Assembly: GCF_004323635.1 (NCBI RefSeq)
Contig: NZ_CP036515.1
Coordinates: 3,907,501-3,971,500 of the forward strand
Length of the DNA: 64,000 nt
Reading direction: 5' to 3'
Source: Lichenihabitans psoromatis
GTDB lineage: Bacteria > Pseudomonadota > Alphaproteobacteria > Rhizobiales > Beijerinckiaceae
This document shows, piece after piece, positions 57,189 through 64,000 of this stretch (position 1 is its first letter; the number at the start of each line of letters is the position of its first letter). Below the pieces are notes generated by a model that had not been told where the DNA came from, searched no databases, and saw nothing but the letters and a program-made list of their open reading frames with translations. A program made the translations under genes and the position numbers.

Positions 57189-57344
57189 GCTCAAACCTTG
57201 GCTCACGCGTAAGCATCCAGTCGCACAGGCTTCCGGAGACGATGCGTTTCCGCACACTCCCGGATGGAATTCGATTCCCGCCGACGGCGCTTCGCCGTGA
57301 GCTTAAACCATTCGAAACCGGGTGTGCGACTTCTCGGAGAGCAA

Positions 57345-57375
57345 CTGCGGCAAAAATGGAAGCTGCCGCAAAAAT
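57345..57375. repeat. two 13-bp direct repeats in the tolC/PCMT gap
   Basis: CTGCGGCAAAAAT (57345-57357) and CTGCCGCAAAAAT (57363-57375) have an 18-bp period and one mismatch. The same bases also form a 7-bp inverted repeat TGCGGCA/TGCCGCA. They lie about 160-190 bp upstream of tolC and could be a regulator site or a 3' hairpin of the PCMT gene. Confidence 0.4.
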
Positions 57376-57463
57376 ACGACACTTGGCTGCCTTAATGGTG
57401 GAACCACCGGCCGCGATCGAGCACCGAAACCGACGCCCGGATCTGGCACGCGACGCCGCAGAC

Positions 57464-58177
57464 CTAAAAGTTGAAGCGCGGCGCGTCGCGAAATTCGGGC
57501 AAGACCGGAACGGTCGCGTCAAACAGAGCTCTCGCGCTCATTTCGCCGCCGACATTGTCGAACCGGGTCGCCTTACCGGACCGCCGCGTTGCGCCGCTCG
57601 ACATGGTTTCGATCGTCAGCAACCGGCCTTTTGGGGCGAGTTGAGCGAAGAGAGCGTCAAGATTGCACTCGACTGCACCATCGACCAGAATCAGATCATA
57701 AGGCGCACCCTCGGCGTAGCCCTTGGCCAAGGGTCCGGTCACGCATGTCACGTTGGACAAACCCAAAGCCAGAAGATTGGCGGCTGCCGTCCCCGACATA
57801 GCGGCATCGGATTCGAGAGCCACGACCGAGGTGGTGAGTTCGGCCAGGATCGCGGCCGCATAGCCGGTCGCGCTTGCGACCAGCAGAACCCGATCGTTGA
57901 TGTCGATCGTGGCGCCCTGCAGCAGCTTGGCCAGAAACATCGGGGGCAGGAGAACGCGGCTTTCCGCATTGGCCTCGGCCGACTTCAGCGCGATCTGCGC
58001 GTCCGAGTAAGCGAGCGATTGAAGATCGGCCGGCAGGAACTTGTCGCGCGGAATGAGGTAGAACGCTTCCAGCACGCGCTGGTCCGTCACATCGAAGGTG
58101 CGGACCTGATTATCCACCATGACGCGTCTCAGGTCGTGCGATACGCGCTCCGCCCGTGCGACCTCATCCTGCGCCAT
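57464..58177 (-). CDS. protein-L-isoaspartate O-methyltransferase family protein
   Basis: A 237-residue SAM-dependent methyltransferase of the PCMT family. The N-terminal block is RVMVDNQVRTFDVTD...FYLIPRDKFLP, then the SAM loop VLLVASATGYAAAI and VALESDAAMSGTA. The SAM loop differs from the usual GxGxGY of classical Pcm, so activity on isoaspartyl peptides is not assured. Genes of this subgroup commonly precede tolC in Rhizobiales. AAGG lies nine bases before the ATG. Confidence 0.85.
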   Translation of the reverse strand: MAQDEVARAERVSHDLRRVMVDNQVRTFDVTDQRVLEAFYLIPRDKFLPADLQSLAYSDAQIALKSAEANAESRVLLPPMFLAKLLQGATIDINDRVLLVASATGYAAAILAELTTSVVALESDAAMSGTAAANLLALGLSNVTCVTGPLAKGYAEGAPYDLILVDGAVECNLDALFAQLAPKGRLLTIETMSSGATRRSGKATRFDNVGGEMSARALFDATVPVLPEFRDAPRFNF

Positions 58178-58356
58178 GCCGTTCGCCTTCCGCCGTTGAG
58201 CTCAATCGTATCGACAGGACCAGAATGGTCGAACCCGTGGTCGCAGCCGACGCGGATGTCTCACAGGGCGCAAAAAAACACAACGGGCCACCTGCCCAAC
58301 CCAGATCCTATTCGGCATGATCGCGGGGCGTGCCCGTCGGCACCGAAGGATAGGCC

Positions 58357-58926
58357 ATGAGCGATTCGCCGACCGAACATCTCGAGCATGCAGAACACGC
58401 CGAGCACGCGGCTCATAGCGGCGACCCCTTCCTGGCAGTCGTCTCGGTCACGATCGCGGTCCTCGCCGTGATCGCTGCAACCATCGGCAGCTTCGAGACG
58501 GTCGAAAGCGGCAAGGCGATCACGGACAAAAACGAATCCGTGTTGTTGCAGAACAAGGCGACCGACACCTGGGGCTTCTTCCAGGCTCAGAGCATCAAGA
58601 AGAACATGTATGATCTGGCGGCCGCGGCGCAGAGCGACGCCGGGCGGCAGGCCGACTACGTCAAAAAGGCGCGCCAATATGAAAGCGATAGCGGCGAGGT
58701 GAAGTCGAAGGCAGAAGGGCTCGAGAAAGAGCGCGATGCCAAGCTCGAGGAGAGCAACACCCACGAGCATCGCCATCACACGCTGACAGCCGCCGTCACG
58801 TTTCTCCATGTGTCGATCGCGATTGCCACGATCGCGATCATCATGCGCGGCAAACGCTGGCCCTGGCATGGCGCCATGGCGCTCGGTGCGCTCGGCACGA
58901 TCCTGGCGATCTACGCCTATCTCTGA
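58357..58926 (+). CDS. DUF4337 family membrane protein
   Basis: A 189-residue protein with a His/Glu/Ala-rich start (EHLEHAEHAEHAAHSG), a membrane helix at about 26-44, a long charged coiled-coil region (about 55-140), then two more helices near the C-terminus (about 143-189). This pattern fits DUF4337, a family without known function. It has a clean ribosome-binding site (AAGGATAGGCC before the ATG). The terminal helices suggest the coiled coil faces one side of the inner membrane. Confidence 0.8.
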   Translation: MSDSPTEHLEHAEHAEHAAHSGDPFLAVVSVTIAVLAVIAATIGSFETVESGKAITDKNESVLLQNKATDTWGFFQAQSIKKNMYDLAAAAQSDAGRQADYVKKARQYESDSGEVKSKAEGLEKERDAKLEESNTHEHRHHTLTAAVTFLHVSIAIATIAIIMRGKRWPWHGAMALGALGTILAIYAYL

Positions 58927-58953
58927 TCGTGCCGCGGATGTCGCCGGTTGAGG

Positions 58954-59505
58954 TTATTGACCGGCGGCCTTCAGGCGCGTGTTGCACTGGCTGAGATATT
59001 TCGGCCAGGTGATCCCCGGGGTTTGCGCTTTGAGCGCGACCTTGTTGGCCTTCCACTCGGTGCCGCATTGCCGCTCGCGCGCCACGAAAGCCGTGCGGCC
59101 TGCCGATTGAGCCTTGACCGGGGTGGCGGCGGGTGCGCTGGCCGTGGTGGTGGCCGGAGCAGCCATCGGCGCGGTCGCGGGAGCCGCAGCGACGGGGGGC
59201 ACGGTCGGCGCGGGTTTGAGCGGGTTGGCGGCGGCGGCCGTCGGCGGAGCTGCGGGCGTTGCCGCCGCGGGCGTCACCGAAGCGGAGGCAGGCTGGGCTT
59301 TGAGCTTGGCCGAACAATCGGCCCGGAACTGGTTCCAGGTCATCCCGCCCAACGTGTTGGCGGCCTTGGCGGCCTGATATTGCTGGCCGCATTGCTGCAT
59401 GACCGACTGGGCCGAAGCCGGGTCGCTGCCGAAGGCGCTCAATCCCATGATTGCGGCGGCCGCGATCAAGCCCGACAAGGTTTTTGCTGTTGTTGAACGA
59501 GCCAT
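58954..59505 (-). CDS. secreted protein with two Cys-Trp-Cys repeats
   Basis: A 183-residue exported protein with signal peptide (about 1-32, ending DPASAQ). Two related modules of about 30 residues flank a long Ala/Pro/Thr linker. The first runs CGQQYQAAKAANTLGGMTW and continues to a second Cys. The second has CGTEWKANK, TPGITWPKYLSQC. Both share C, A/W-x-K, G-x-TW, F/Y and C. Two cysteines per module suggest a disulfide each. GAGGA precedes the ATG. I do not recognise a named family with a known function. Confidence 0.75.
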   Translation of the reverse strand: MARSTTAKTLSGLIAAAAIMGLSAFGSDPASAQSVMQQCGQQYQAAKAANTLGGMTWNQFRADCSAKLKAQPASASVTPAAATPAAPPTAAAANPLKPAPTVPPVAAAPATAPMAAPATTTASAPAATPVKAQSAGRTAFVARERQCGTEWKANKVALKAQTPGITWPKYLSQCNTRLKAAGQ

Positions 59506-59704
59506 GATGTTTCCTCGCGTCGACCCGCGACAGTCGGGCGAACATCGCCCTCAGGTGTCGCTTGCGGCCAGCCCTACCCTGTTAGAAACGGCAGATTTCG
59601 TCAATCCGCGACGCTCGCGCGTTGCAGACGCGATATGATGTTTGGCGTGAAGGCTGCCGCACCTCCGGTCGCGCCTTCCATCGTGGGAAAAGGACGCTGA
59701 TTTC

Positions 59705-60613
59705 ATGGTGACCGATATCGATATTCTACCGCCCGAGACGGATCTGACGAAGTTCGACGAGGCGGATCTCGATGCGCTTCGTAAAGCGGTCGCGACCCTT
59801 GAACATTCGAGCCTCGCGGCCCGATTCAGTTCAGTCCTTGGGCGACAGGTCGATCTTGCGGCGCAATTCGTGCCGGAGCCAGTTCTGGCGGTTGCCAACC
59901 GCGCCACGATGGCGGCGCTGCGCGTTGCTCTCCGCGCGGCCGTGAAGTCCCTGCCCGCAACAGGCAAGACTACCCCCTCGAACCGGGCCCACATGGCCTA
60001 TGTGGCCCTATCGGGCGCGGCGGGCGGGACGCTTGGACTGATGTCATTGCCGGTCGAACTTCCGATTTCGACGACGATCATGCTGCGCTCGATCGCCGAT
60101 ATCGCCCGCAGCGAAGGTGAGGATCTGACGCAGCCGGAGGCACGGCTGGCCTGTCTGGAGGTCTTCGCGCTTGGAAGCGGCGGAGAGACTGGGCCGGCTG
60201 GCGAGAGCGGCTATCTCGCCATGCGGGCGCTCTTGGCCAAATCCGTCTCCGAGGCGGCACGGTTCATGATTCAACGCGGGGTGGCGGACGAGACCGCTCC
60301 CGTCATGGTCAAGCTTCTGACCCAGATCGCAGCCCGATTCGGGATCATCGTCGGCCAGAAGGCGATGGCCCAGGCGGTCCCGGTGCTCGGTGCTCTCACG
60401 GGCGCGGCCGTCAATGCAGCCTTCGCGGATCACTTCCAGGCTCTGGCGCAAGCGCATTTCACCGTGCGGCGGCTGGAGCGTCGTTATGGCCAGGAGCCTG
60501 TTCAGGATGTTTTCACCCGCATGCGCCAAGCGCTGCGCGACAAGCGAACCGGCGGCAGCGACGCGGGCCGCGCACCATTGCAGGTGTTGAGCGACCTGCG
60601 AAAGAAAAGCTGA
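59705..60613 (+). CDS. EcsC family protein
   Basis: A 302-residue protein that I place in the EcsC family. It has two alpha-helical regions separated by a Gly-rich membrane-like segment (MAYVALSGAAGGTLGLMSLPVELPISTTIMLRSIADI is the middle part, in two stretches). EcsC was named from the Bacillus ecs operon, next to an ABC transporter; no transporter is adjacent here. The function is unknown. It starts at ATG 59705 with AAGGA ten bases upstream. Confidence 0.75.
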   Translation: MVTDIDILPPETDLTKFDEADLDALRKAVATLEHSSLAARFSSVLGRQVDLAAQFVPEPVLAVANRATMAALRVALRAAVKSLPATGKTTPSNRAHMAYVALSGAAGGTLGLMSLPVELPISTTIMLRSIADIARSEGEDLTQPEARLACLEVFALGSGGETGPAGESGYLAMRALLAKSVSEAARFMIQRGVADETAPVMVKLLTQIAARFGIIVGQKAMAQAVPVLGALTGAAVNAAFADHFQALAQAHFTVRRLERRYGQEPVQDVFTRMRQALRDKRTGGSDAGRAPLQVLSDLRKKS

Positions 60614-60647
60614 GGGCGCCTAGGTAAAGGAGGTGCATTGCGCCGAT

Positions 60648-60721
60648 TGGAGGCCTCGCCCGGAATCGAACCGGGGTGCAAGGATTTGCAGTCCTCTGCG
60701 TGACCACTCCGCCACGAGGCC
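60648..60721 (-). tRNA. tRNA-Cys (GCA), CCA encoded
   Basis: The reverse strand gives a full cloverleaf: acceptor GGCCTCG/CGAGGCC, D-arm GCGGAGTGGTCACGC, anticodon loop CTGCAAA with GCA, and T-arm CCCGGTTCGATTCCGGG. The 3' CCA is in the gene. Confidence 0.95.
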
Positions 60722-60869
60722 TCGTGACGTCAGCGCGAACGCCTCGTCAACATCGTCGCTCTTAAAGCGGTTCGATGCGTTCGGCAAGCCGCTTGCGTCA
60801 TGCCGCGGCGGGTAAGCTGACCATCGATGCCCGCCCACAAGGATGATGCTTTGAAAGCAAAAAAGCCTT

Positions 60870-60897
60870 TGCATTCCGGCCCAGGGTTGTTATGCAG
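60870..60897 (+). promoter_or_regulatory. promoter for tRNA-Asn
   Basis: TTGCAT and TATGCA are 16 bases apart, ending nine bases before the tRNA-Asn 5' end. Confidence 0.5.
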
Positions 60898-60906
60898 CCC
60901 CGACGT

Positions 60907-60982
60907 TCCCCGATAGCTCAGCTGGTAGAGCATTCGACTGTTAATCGAATTGTCGCAGGTTCGAGCCCTGCTCGGGGAGCCA
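60907..60982 (+). tRNA. tRNA-Asn (GTT), CCA encoded
   Basis: Acceptor TCCCCGA pairs with TCGGGGA, the D-arm is AGCTCAGCTGGTAGAGC, the anticodon loop has CTGTTAA (GTT), and the T-arm is GCAGGTTCGAGCCCTGC. CCA is encoded. The 143 bp to the photolyase hold nothing else obvious. Confidence 0.96.
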
Positions 60983-61125
60983 ATAAGGCTTCACTCTCGC
61001 TCGAAACAGATCCTTCGCTGATTGATGCTGCGATGGATACTCCAAGCGAAGCCGCCCTTTCCTTTCCCCGCATGCGCCCCATAAGTCGGGAAGAGCCGTG
61101 CACGGCGCGGTGAAATGGGATCGGT

Positions 61126-62607
61126 ATGGCCAAGAACACAAGCACCACGCTGACGCTGATGTGGTTTCGAGACGATCTTCGTATCAGCGACAACCCTGCG
61201 TTTCATGAAGCGGCGACTCGAGGCTGCGTGCTGCCGATCTATTTGTGGGACGAGCGATCGGATGGGCTGCGCGCGCTTGGCGGCGCATCGCGGTGGTGGC
61301 TGCATTATTCGCTCGCGAGCCTCGCGGAGCGGCTAACATCGGTCGGTTGCCCTCTTCACATCGTGAGGGGCGCGGCGGCTGAGGTTATTCCGGCGATCGC
61401 GGCCGCAAGTGGGGCCGTGGCTTGCGTCTGGAATCGACGCTATGGGCAAGCCGAGCGCGCCGTCGACACAGCCGTGACGACCCGCCTTCAAGGCATGAAT
61501 ATCGAGACCAAGACGTTCAACGGCACGTTGCTGCATGAGCCGGGCGAGGTCACGCCCAAGGCCGGAGGCTCATTCAAGGTCTATACGCCTTTCCTGCGCG
61601 CGTCTCTGGCGCTTGGCCCTCCCGGCCACCCCCTTGCCGCGCCGAAGACCATCACGGCGCATGACGGGCCGCTCGAGCTTCCGGGCAAGACGAGCCTCGA
61701 GGGCCTTGGCCTGTTGCCGACCGCGCCGGACTGGTCCGCCGGCTTACGCGACACGTGGCAACCCGGGGAGCCGCAGGCCCAAAAGCTGCTGCATGGATTT
61801 CTCGAAGGTGGGCTGCGGCGCTATGGGGAAGACCGCAATCGCCCGGCCCTGCCCGCCTCGTCGCGCCTGTCACCCCATCTTCGTTTCGGCGAAATATCAC
61901 CGCGTCAGATCGTGACTTTGGCCCGCCACGCTGGAGCGGACGGAACCGCCAGCGGAGAGCAAGTGGAGAAATTCGTCTCGGAGGTCATCTGGCGAGATTT
62001 TGCCTATCTGCTGCTGACGAGCCATCCCGATCTCGCGGACAAGCCCTTCAATGCGGCCTTCGAGAAGTTTCCCTATGCGAAGGCGTCGCCGACACATCTG
62101 CGCGCTTGGCAGACGGGACAGACTGGCTATCCGATCGTCGACGCTGGAATGCGGCAATTGTGGAAGACCGGTGTGATGCACAACCGGGTTCGGATGATCA
62201 CGGCCTCGTTCCTGGTCAAACATCTGTTGCTCGATTGGCGGCTCGGCGAACAGTGGTTTTGGGATACGCTGTGCGATGCCGATCCGGCCAGCAACCCGTT
62301 CAACTGGCAGTGGGTGGCGGGGTCCGGCGCCGATGCGGCACCCTATTTCCGCATCTTCAATCCGACGTTGCAGGGCGAGAAGTTCGATCCGGACGGCGAT
62401 TATGTCCGCAGTTTCGTCCCGGAACTGACGCGATTGCCGGCCCGATGGATCCACACGCCCTGGGCCGCGCCGCGGGATGTTCTGGCTGCAGCCGGCATCA
62501 CGTTGGGCAAAACCTATCCGCAGCCGATCGTCGACCATGACGCGGCCCGTTTGCGAGCGCTCGCGGCTCTCGCCGACATGCGTCAAGCGGAGCAAGCGGA
62601 AGCGTGA
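61126..62607 (+). CDS. phrB: deoxyribodipyrimidine photo-lyase (class I cryptochrome/photolyase)
   Basis: A 493-residue flavoprotein that repairs UV-made pyrimidine dimers using light. The N-terminal antenna domain (LMWFRDDLRISDNPAFHEAA) and FAD-binding catalytic domain (VIWRDFAYLLL, MHNRVRMITASFLVKHLLLDW, NPFNWQWVAGSGADAAPYFR) are complete. The Trp-rich electron-transfer region is present. It lies on its own after the tRNA-Asn gene, followed closely by a thioesterase. Confidence 0.95.
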   Translation: MAKNTSTTLTLMWFRDDLRISDNPAFHEAATRGCVLPIYLWDERSDGLRALGGASRWWLHYSLASLAERLTSVGCPLHIVRGAAAEVIPAIAAASGAVACVWNRRYGQAERAVDTAVTTRLQGMNIETKTFNGTLLHEPGEVTPKAGGSFKVYTPFLRASLALGPPGHPLAAPKTITAHDGPLELPGKTSLEGLGLLPTAPDWSAGLRDTWQPGEPQAQKLLHGFLEGGLRRYGEDRNRPALPASSRLSPHLRFGEISPRQIVTLARHAGADGTASGEQVEKFVSEVIWRDFAYLLLTSHPDLADKPFNAAFEKFPYAKASPTHLRAWQTGQTGYPIVDAGMRQLWKTGVMHNRVRMITASFLVKHLLLDWRLGEQWFWDTLCDADPASNPFNWQWVAGSGADAAPYFRIFNPTLQGEKFDPDGDYVRSFVPELTRLPARWIHTPWAAPRDVLAAAGITLGKTYPQPIVDHDAARLRALAALADMRQAEQAEA

Positions 62608-62643
62608 CCTTGAAGACGGAGCGGGAGCGTTTATGCTTCCCCG

Positions 62644-63048
62644 ATGTCCGATCCTTTGCTTCCCCTTCACCAGCCCCATGTCCGCGTCATCGCCATGCCG
62701 GCCGATACGAACCCGGCCGGGGATATTTTCGGCGGATGGCTGATGGCCCAAATGGATCTCGCGGCCGGAAATGCGGCGGCGCGCCGCGCGCGAGGTCGTT
62801 GCGCCACCGTGGCGGTGGATCGGATGACCTTTCATCGTCCCGTGCTGGTCGGCGACGAGGTTAGTTTTTACGCCGAGGTGGAATCGGTCGGTCGCACGTC
62901 GATGACGATCCACGTACAGGCCTGGCGTCGCAGCCGCGATTCGGAGGAGACCGGCCTCGTCACGCAGGCCACGTTTACCTTCGTGGCCATCGACGCCGAG
63001 CGACGGCCACGGACTGTCCCGGGGCTCGAGCCCACCGTCATGGTCTAG
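62644..63048 (+). CDS. acyl-CoA thioesterase, YciA-like hotdog protein
   Basis: A 134-residue hotdog-fold thioesterase. The motif PADTNPAGDIFGGWLMAQMD contains the catalytic Asp region, and RMTFHRPVLVGDEVSFYAEV is the second family block. YciA-type enzymes hydrolyse a range of acyl-CoAs. The gene begins 36 bp after the photolyase. Confidence 0.9.
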   Translation: MSDPLLPLHQPHVRVIAMPADTNPAGDIFGGWLMAQMDLAAGNAAARRARGRCATVAVDRMTFHRPVLVGDEVSFYAEVESVGRTSMTIHVQAWRRSRDSEETGLVTQATFTFVAIDAERRPRTVPGLEPTVMV

Positions 63049-63116
63049 CGCCGCATCCCGAGGACGCGACTAAACGGCGATTGCGGAGCATTCGTGTCCC
63101 GCGTCTCAATGGACTG

Positions 63117-63146
63117 TTGACACTCCGCCGCGACCCTCATTATATC
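63117..63146 (+). promoter_or_regulatory. promoter for tRNA-Met
   Basis: A perfect TTGACA (63117-63122) is followed after 17-18 bases by TTATAT/TATATC, about 30 bp before the tRNA. One of the best matches to the sigma70 consensus in the window. Confidence 0.65.
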
Positions 63147-63176
63147 CGCCGTGCTTTGGGCCTTTGGCCCAGACGC

Positions 63177-63253
63177 GGCGGGGTAGCTCAGCTGGTTAGA
63201 GCAGCGGAATCATAATCCGCGTGTCGGGGGTTCGAGTCCCTCCTCCGCTACCA
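63177..63253 (+). tRNA. tRNA-Met (CAT), CCA encoded
   Basis: Acceptor GGCGGGG pairs with CTCCGCT (two G-U pairs), D-arm AGCTCAGCTGGTTAGAGC, anticodon loop ATCATAA with CAT, and T-arm GGGGGTTCGAGTCCCTC. It has a paired first base, so it is not the initiator. It reads as elongator tRNA-Met, although a tRNA-Ile with a modified CAT anticodon cannot be ruled out by sequence alone. Confidence 0.9.
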
Positions 63254-63550
63254 TTCATCCTTTGAAGCGACTCCAAGAGCCCGGTTCTCTGGTTTGATCG
63301 TCGGGCTTAAAGGTCTCGCAGCGCCCGGGACGTGACGTCCAGCCGACCGCCTTCAACCTCTCGGCTTGCTCACGCTTTCGCTGAGCGTCATGGCAGCAAG
63401 AGGTGGCTCGGCACCCATGAGACGTAGGCGCGGGCGACGCACCCATCGTCTCGTCCTCGTCTGGCACACCTGCATTGGGTTTAACGGCGGCACCGGGAGC
63501 TGCCGCTGTGAGTCACAGGAATTGGCTGCCGAGCCGGCGTCTCCGCGCCG

Positions 63551-63913
63551 CTACTTCGCGGGTTCGGCCAGCAGCAGGCCGAGCGGCCAGAGGGGCCCGA
63601 CCGGAATGATCTCGAAGACCATCATATCGGCCCGGCCCAAGGGAAGGTCTTCCAGCAGCTTATGGGCCTCGGCCGGGTCGGTGACGTTCATCAGGAAGAC
63701 GGCGCCGGACCCGTCGGACTTCGCGAACCACTGATCGATCTTGCCGGCTAACATCAGACGCAACGTGTCCCGCGCCTCGTCGGGCATGATGGCGGGCCGT
63801 TTTTCCGGGGTCGCCTTGGCGGTCCACGTCCCGATCGCCAGAATACGGGTCGTCAGCGCCTTCGCGGCGGCCATCTCGGTTGCGCCCGTGCTGGATCGTG
63901 CATTGTCGGCCAT
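63551..63913 (-). CDS. small YCII/muconolactone-isomerase-like ferredoxin-fold protein
   Basis: A 120-residue protein whose core (FAKSDGSGAVFLMNVTDPAE, HKLLEDLPLGRADMMVFEI, PVGPLWPLGLLL) resembles dimeric alpha+beta-barrel proteins of the YCII or muconolactone-isomerase type. No catalytic assignment is possible. The N-terminus has a variable stretch of about 40 residues. A strong ribosome-binding site (AAGGAG, nine bases from ATG) supports it. The 297 bp between it and tRNA-Met hold no recognisable gene. Confidence 0.65.
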   Translation of the reverse strand: MADNARSSTGATEMAAAKALTTRILAIGTWTAKATPEKRPAIMPDEARDTLRLMLAGKIDQWFAKSDGSGAVFLMNVTDPAEAHKLLEDLPLGRADMMVFEIIPVGPLWPLGLLLAEPAK

Positions 63914-64000
63914 GATGAGAAGCTCCTTTACTGGTTGATTGGGGGTCGAGCAGGCTGCGCCTGGTGGCGACGCGGCACGAAGGCCGGCGGTTCCCGCCCA

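Noticed and set aside
63255..63467. 70-codon minus-strand frame between tRNA-Met and the last gene
   Set aside because: Some protein-like composition, but no ribosome-binding site and no family that I recognise; too weak to list.

Overview
The window looks like chromosomal DNA of an alphaproteobacterium of the order Hyphomicrobiales (Rhizobiales), possibly near Beijerinckiaceae or Methylobacteriaceae; the family is inference. The evidence is GC-rich codon use, a ribosomal protein S2 with the alphaproteobacterial C-terminal helix-hairpin-helix extension, an RNase E with a long acidic insert in its S1 domain, an ExoR-type Sel1 protein, and the neighbour set PCMT-tolC-popZ-valS. I saw no insertion sequence, prophage, rRNA operon or CRISPR array. 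Almost everything is core genome, with a few accessory cassettes between conserved blocks.

Layout. (1) 1-8855, minus strand: rpsB-tsf-pyrH-frr-uppS-cdsA-dxr-rseP-bamA, linking translation, nucleotide supply, isoprenoid and phospholipid precursors and outer-membrane assembly. bamA is cut by the window edge. rpsB has a recognisable promoter, and an intrinsic terminator lies between rpsB and tsf. (2) 8986-12020, minus: a DUF2332 gene, an aldo/keto reductase and a short-chain dehydrogenase, 13-16 bp apart and closed by a terminator-like hairpin. (3) 12210-19634, plus: dnaB-alr-radA-cvpA-purF-SDR. (4) 19638-24457, minus: der, a membrane-anchored TPR protein and the class A PBP mrcA. (5) 24732-27028, plus: a cytochrome P450 whose stop codon overlaps the start of an LpxL-like acyltransferase, set between mrcA and the cell-wall amidase gene. 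(6) 27072-32337: amidase (minus) and rne (plus), separated by a 616-bp leader region.

(7) 32445-39329: an aminotransferase (minus), then dsbA-like-aroQ-accB-accC and a hybrid histidine kinase (plus). The dsbA-like gene has a good sigma70-type promoter built over two tandem 20-bp repeats. (8) 39351-42892: an RsmB-like rRNA methyltransferase, a 48-aa lipoprotein, a MAPEG protein and guaB. (9) 43173-50549: an MFS exporter, rlmE, ppx, a TerC-family protein, a UbiH-like FAD monooxygenase, a second LpxL-like acyltransferase and xthA. (10) 50580-58177, minus: exoR, a 536-bp gap, valS, popZ, tolC and a PCMT-like methyltransferase. (11) 58357-64000: DUF4337, a twin-repeat secreted protein, an EcsC-family protein, tRNA-Cys, tRNA-Asn, photolyase, a YciA-like thioesterase, tRNA-Met and a small ferredoxin-fold-like protein.

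No stretch clearly forms a complete undescribed system. The best candidates are the translationally coupled P450-acyltransferase cassette, which is echoed 21 kb away by an FAD-monooxygenase/acyltransferase pair with a related acyltransferase, and several ordered repeat elements in promoter regions: before the dsbA-like gene, between DUF2332 and dnaB, and before tolC and popZ. All positions were worked out by eye from the sequence. No database search or folding calculation was run.
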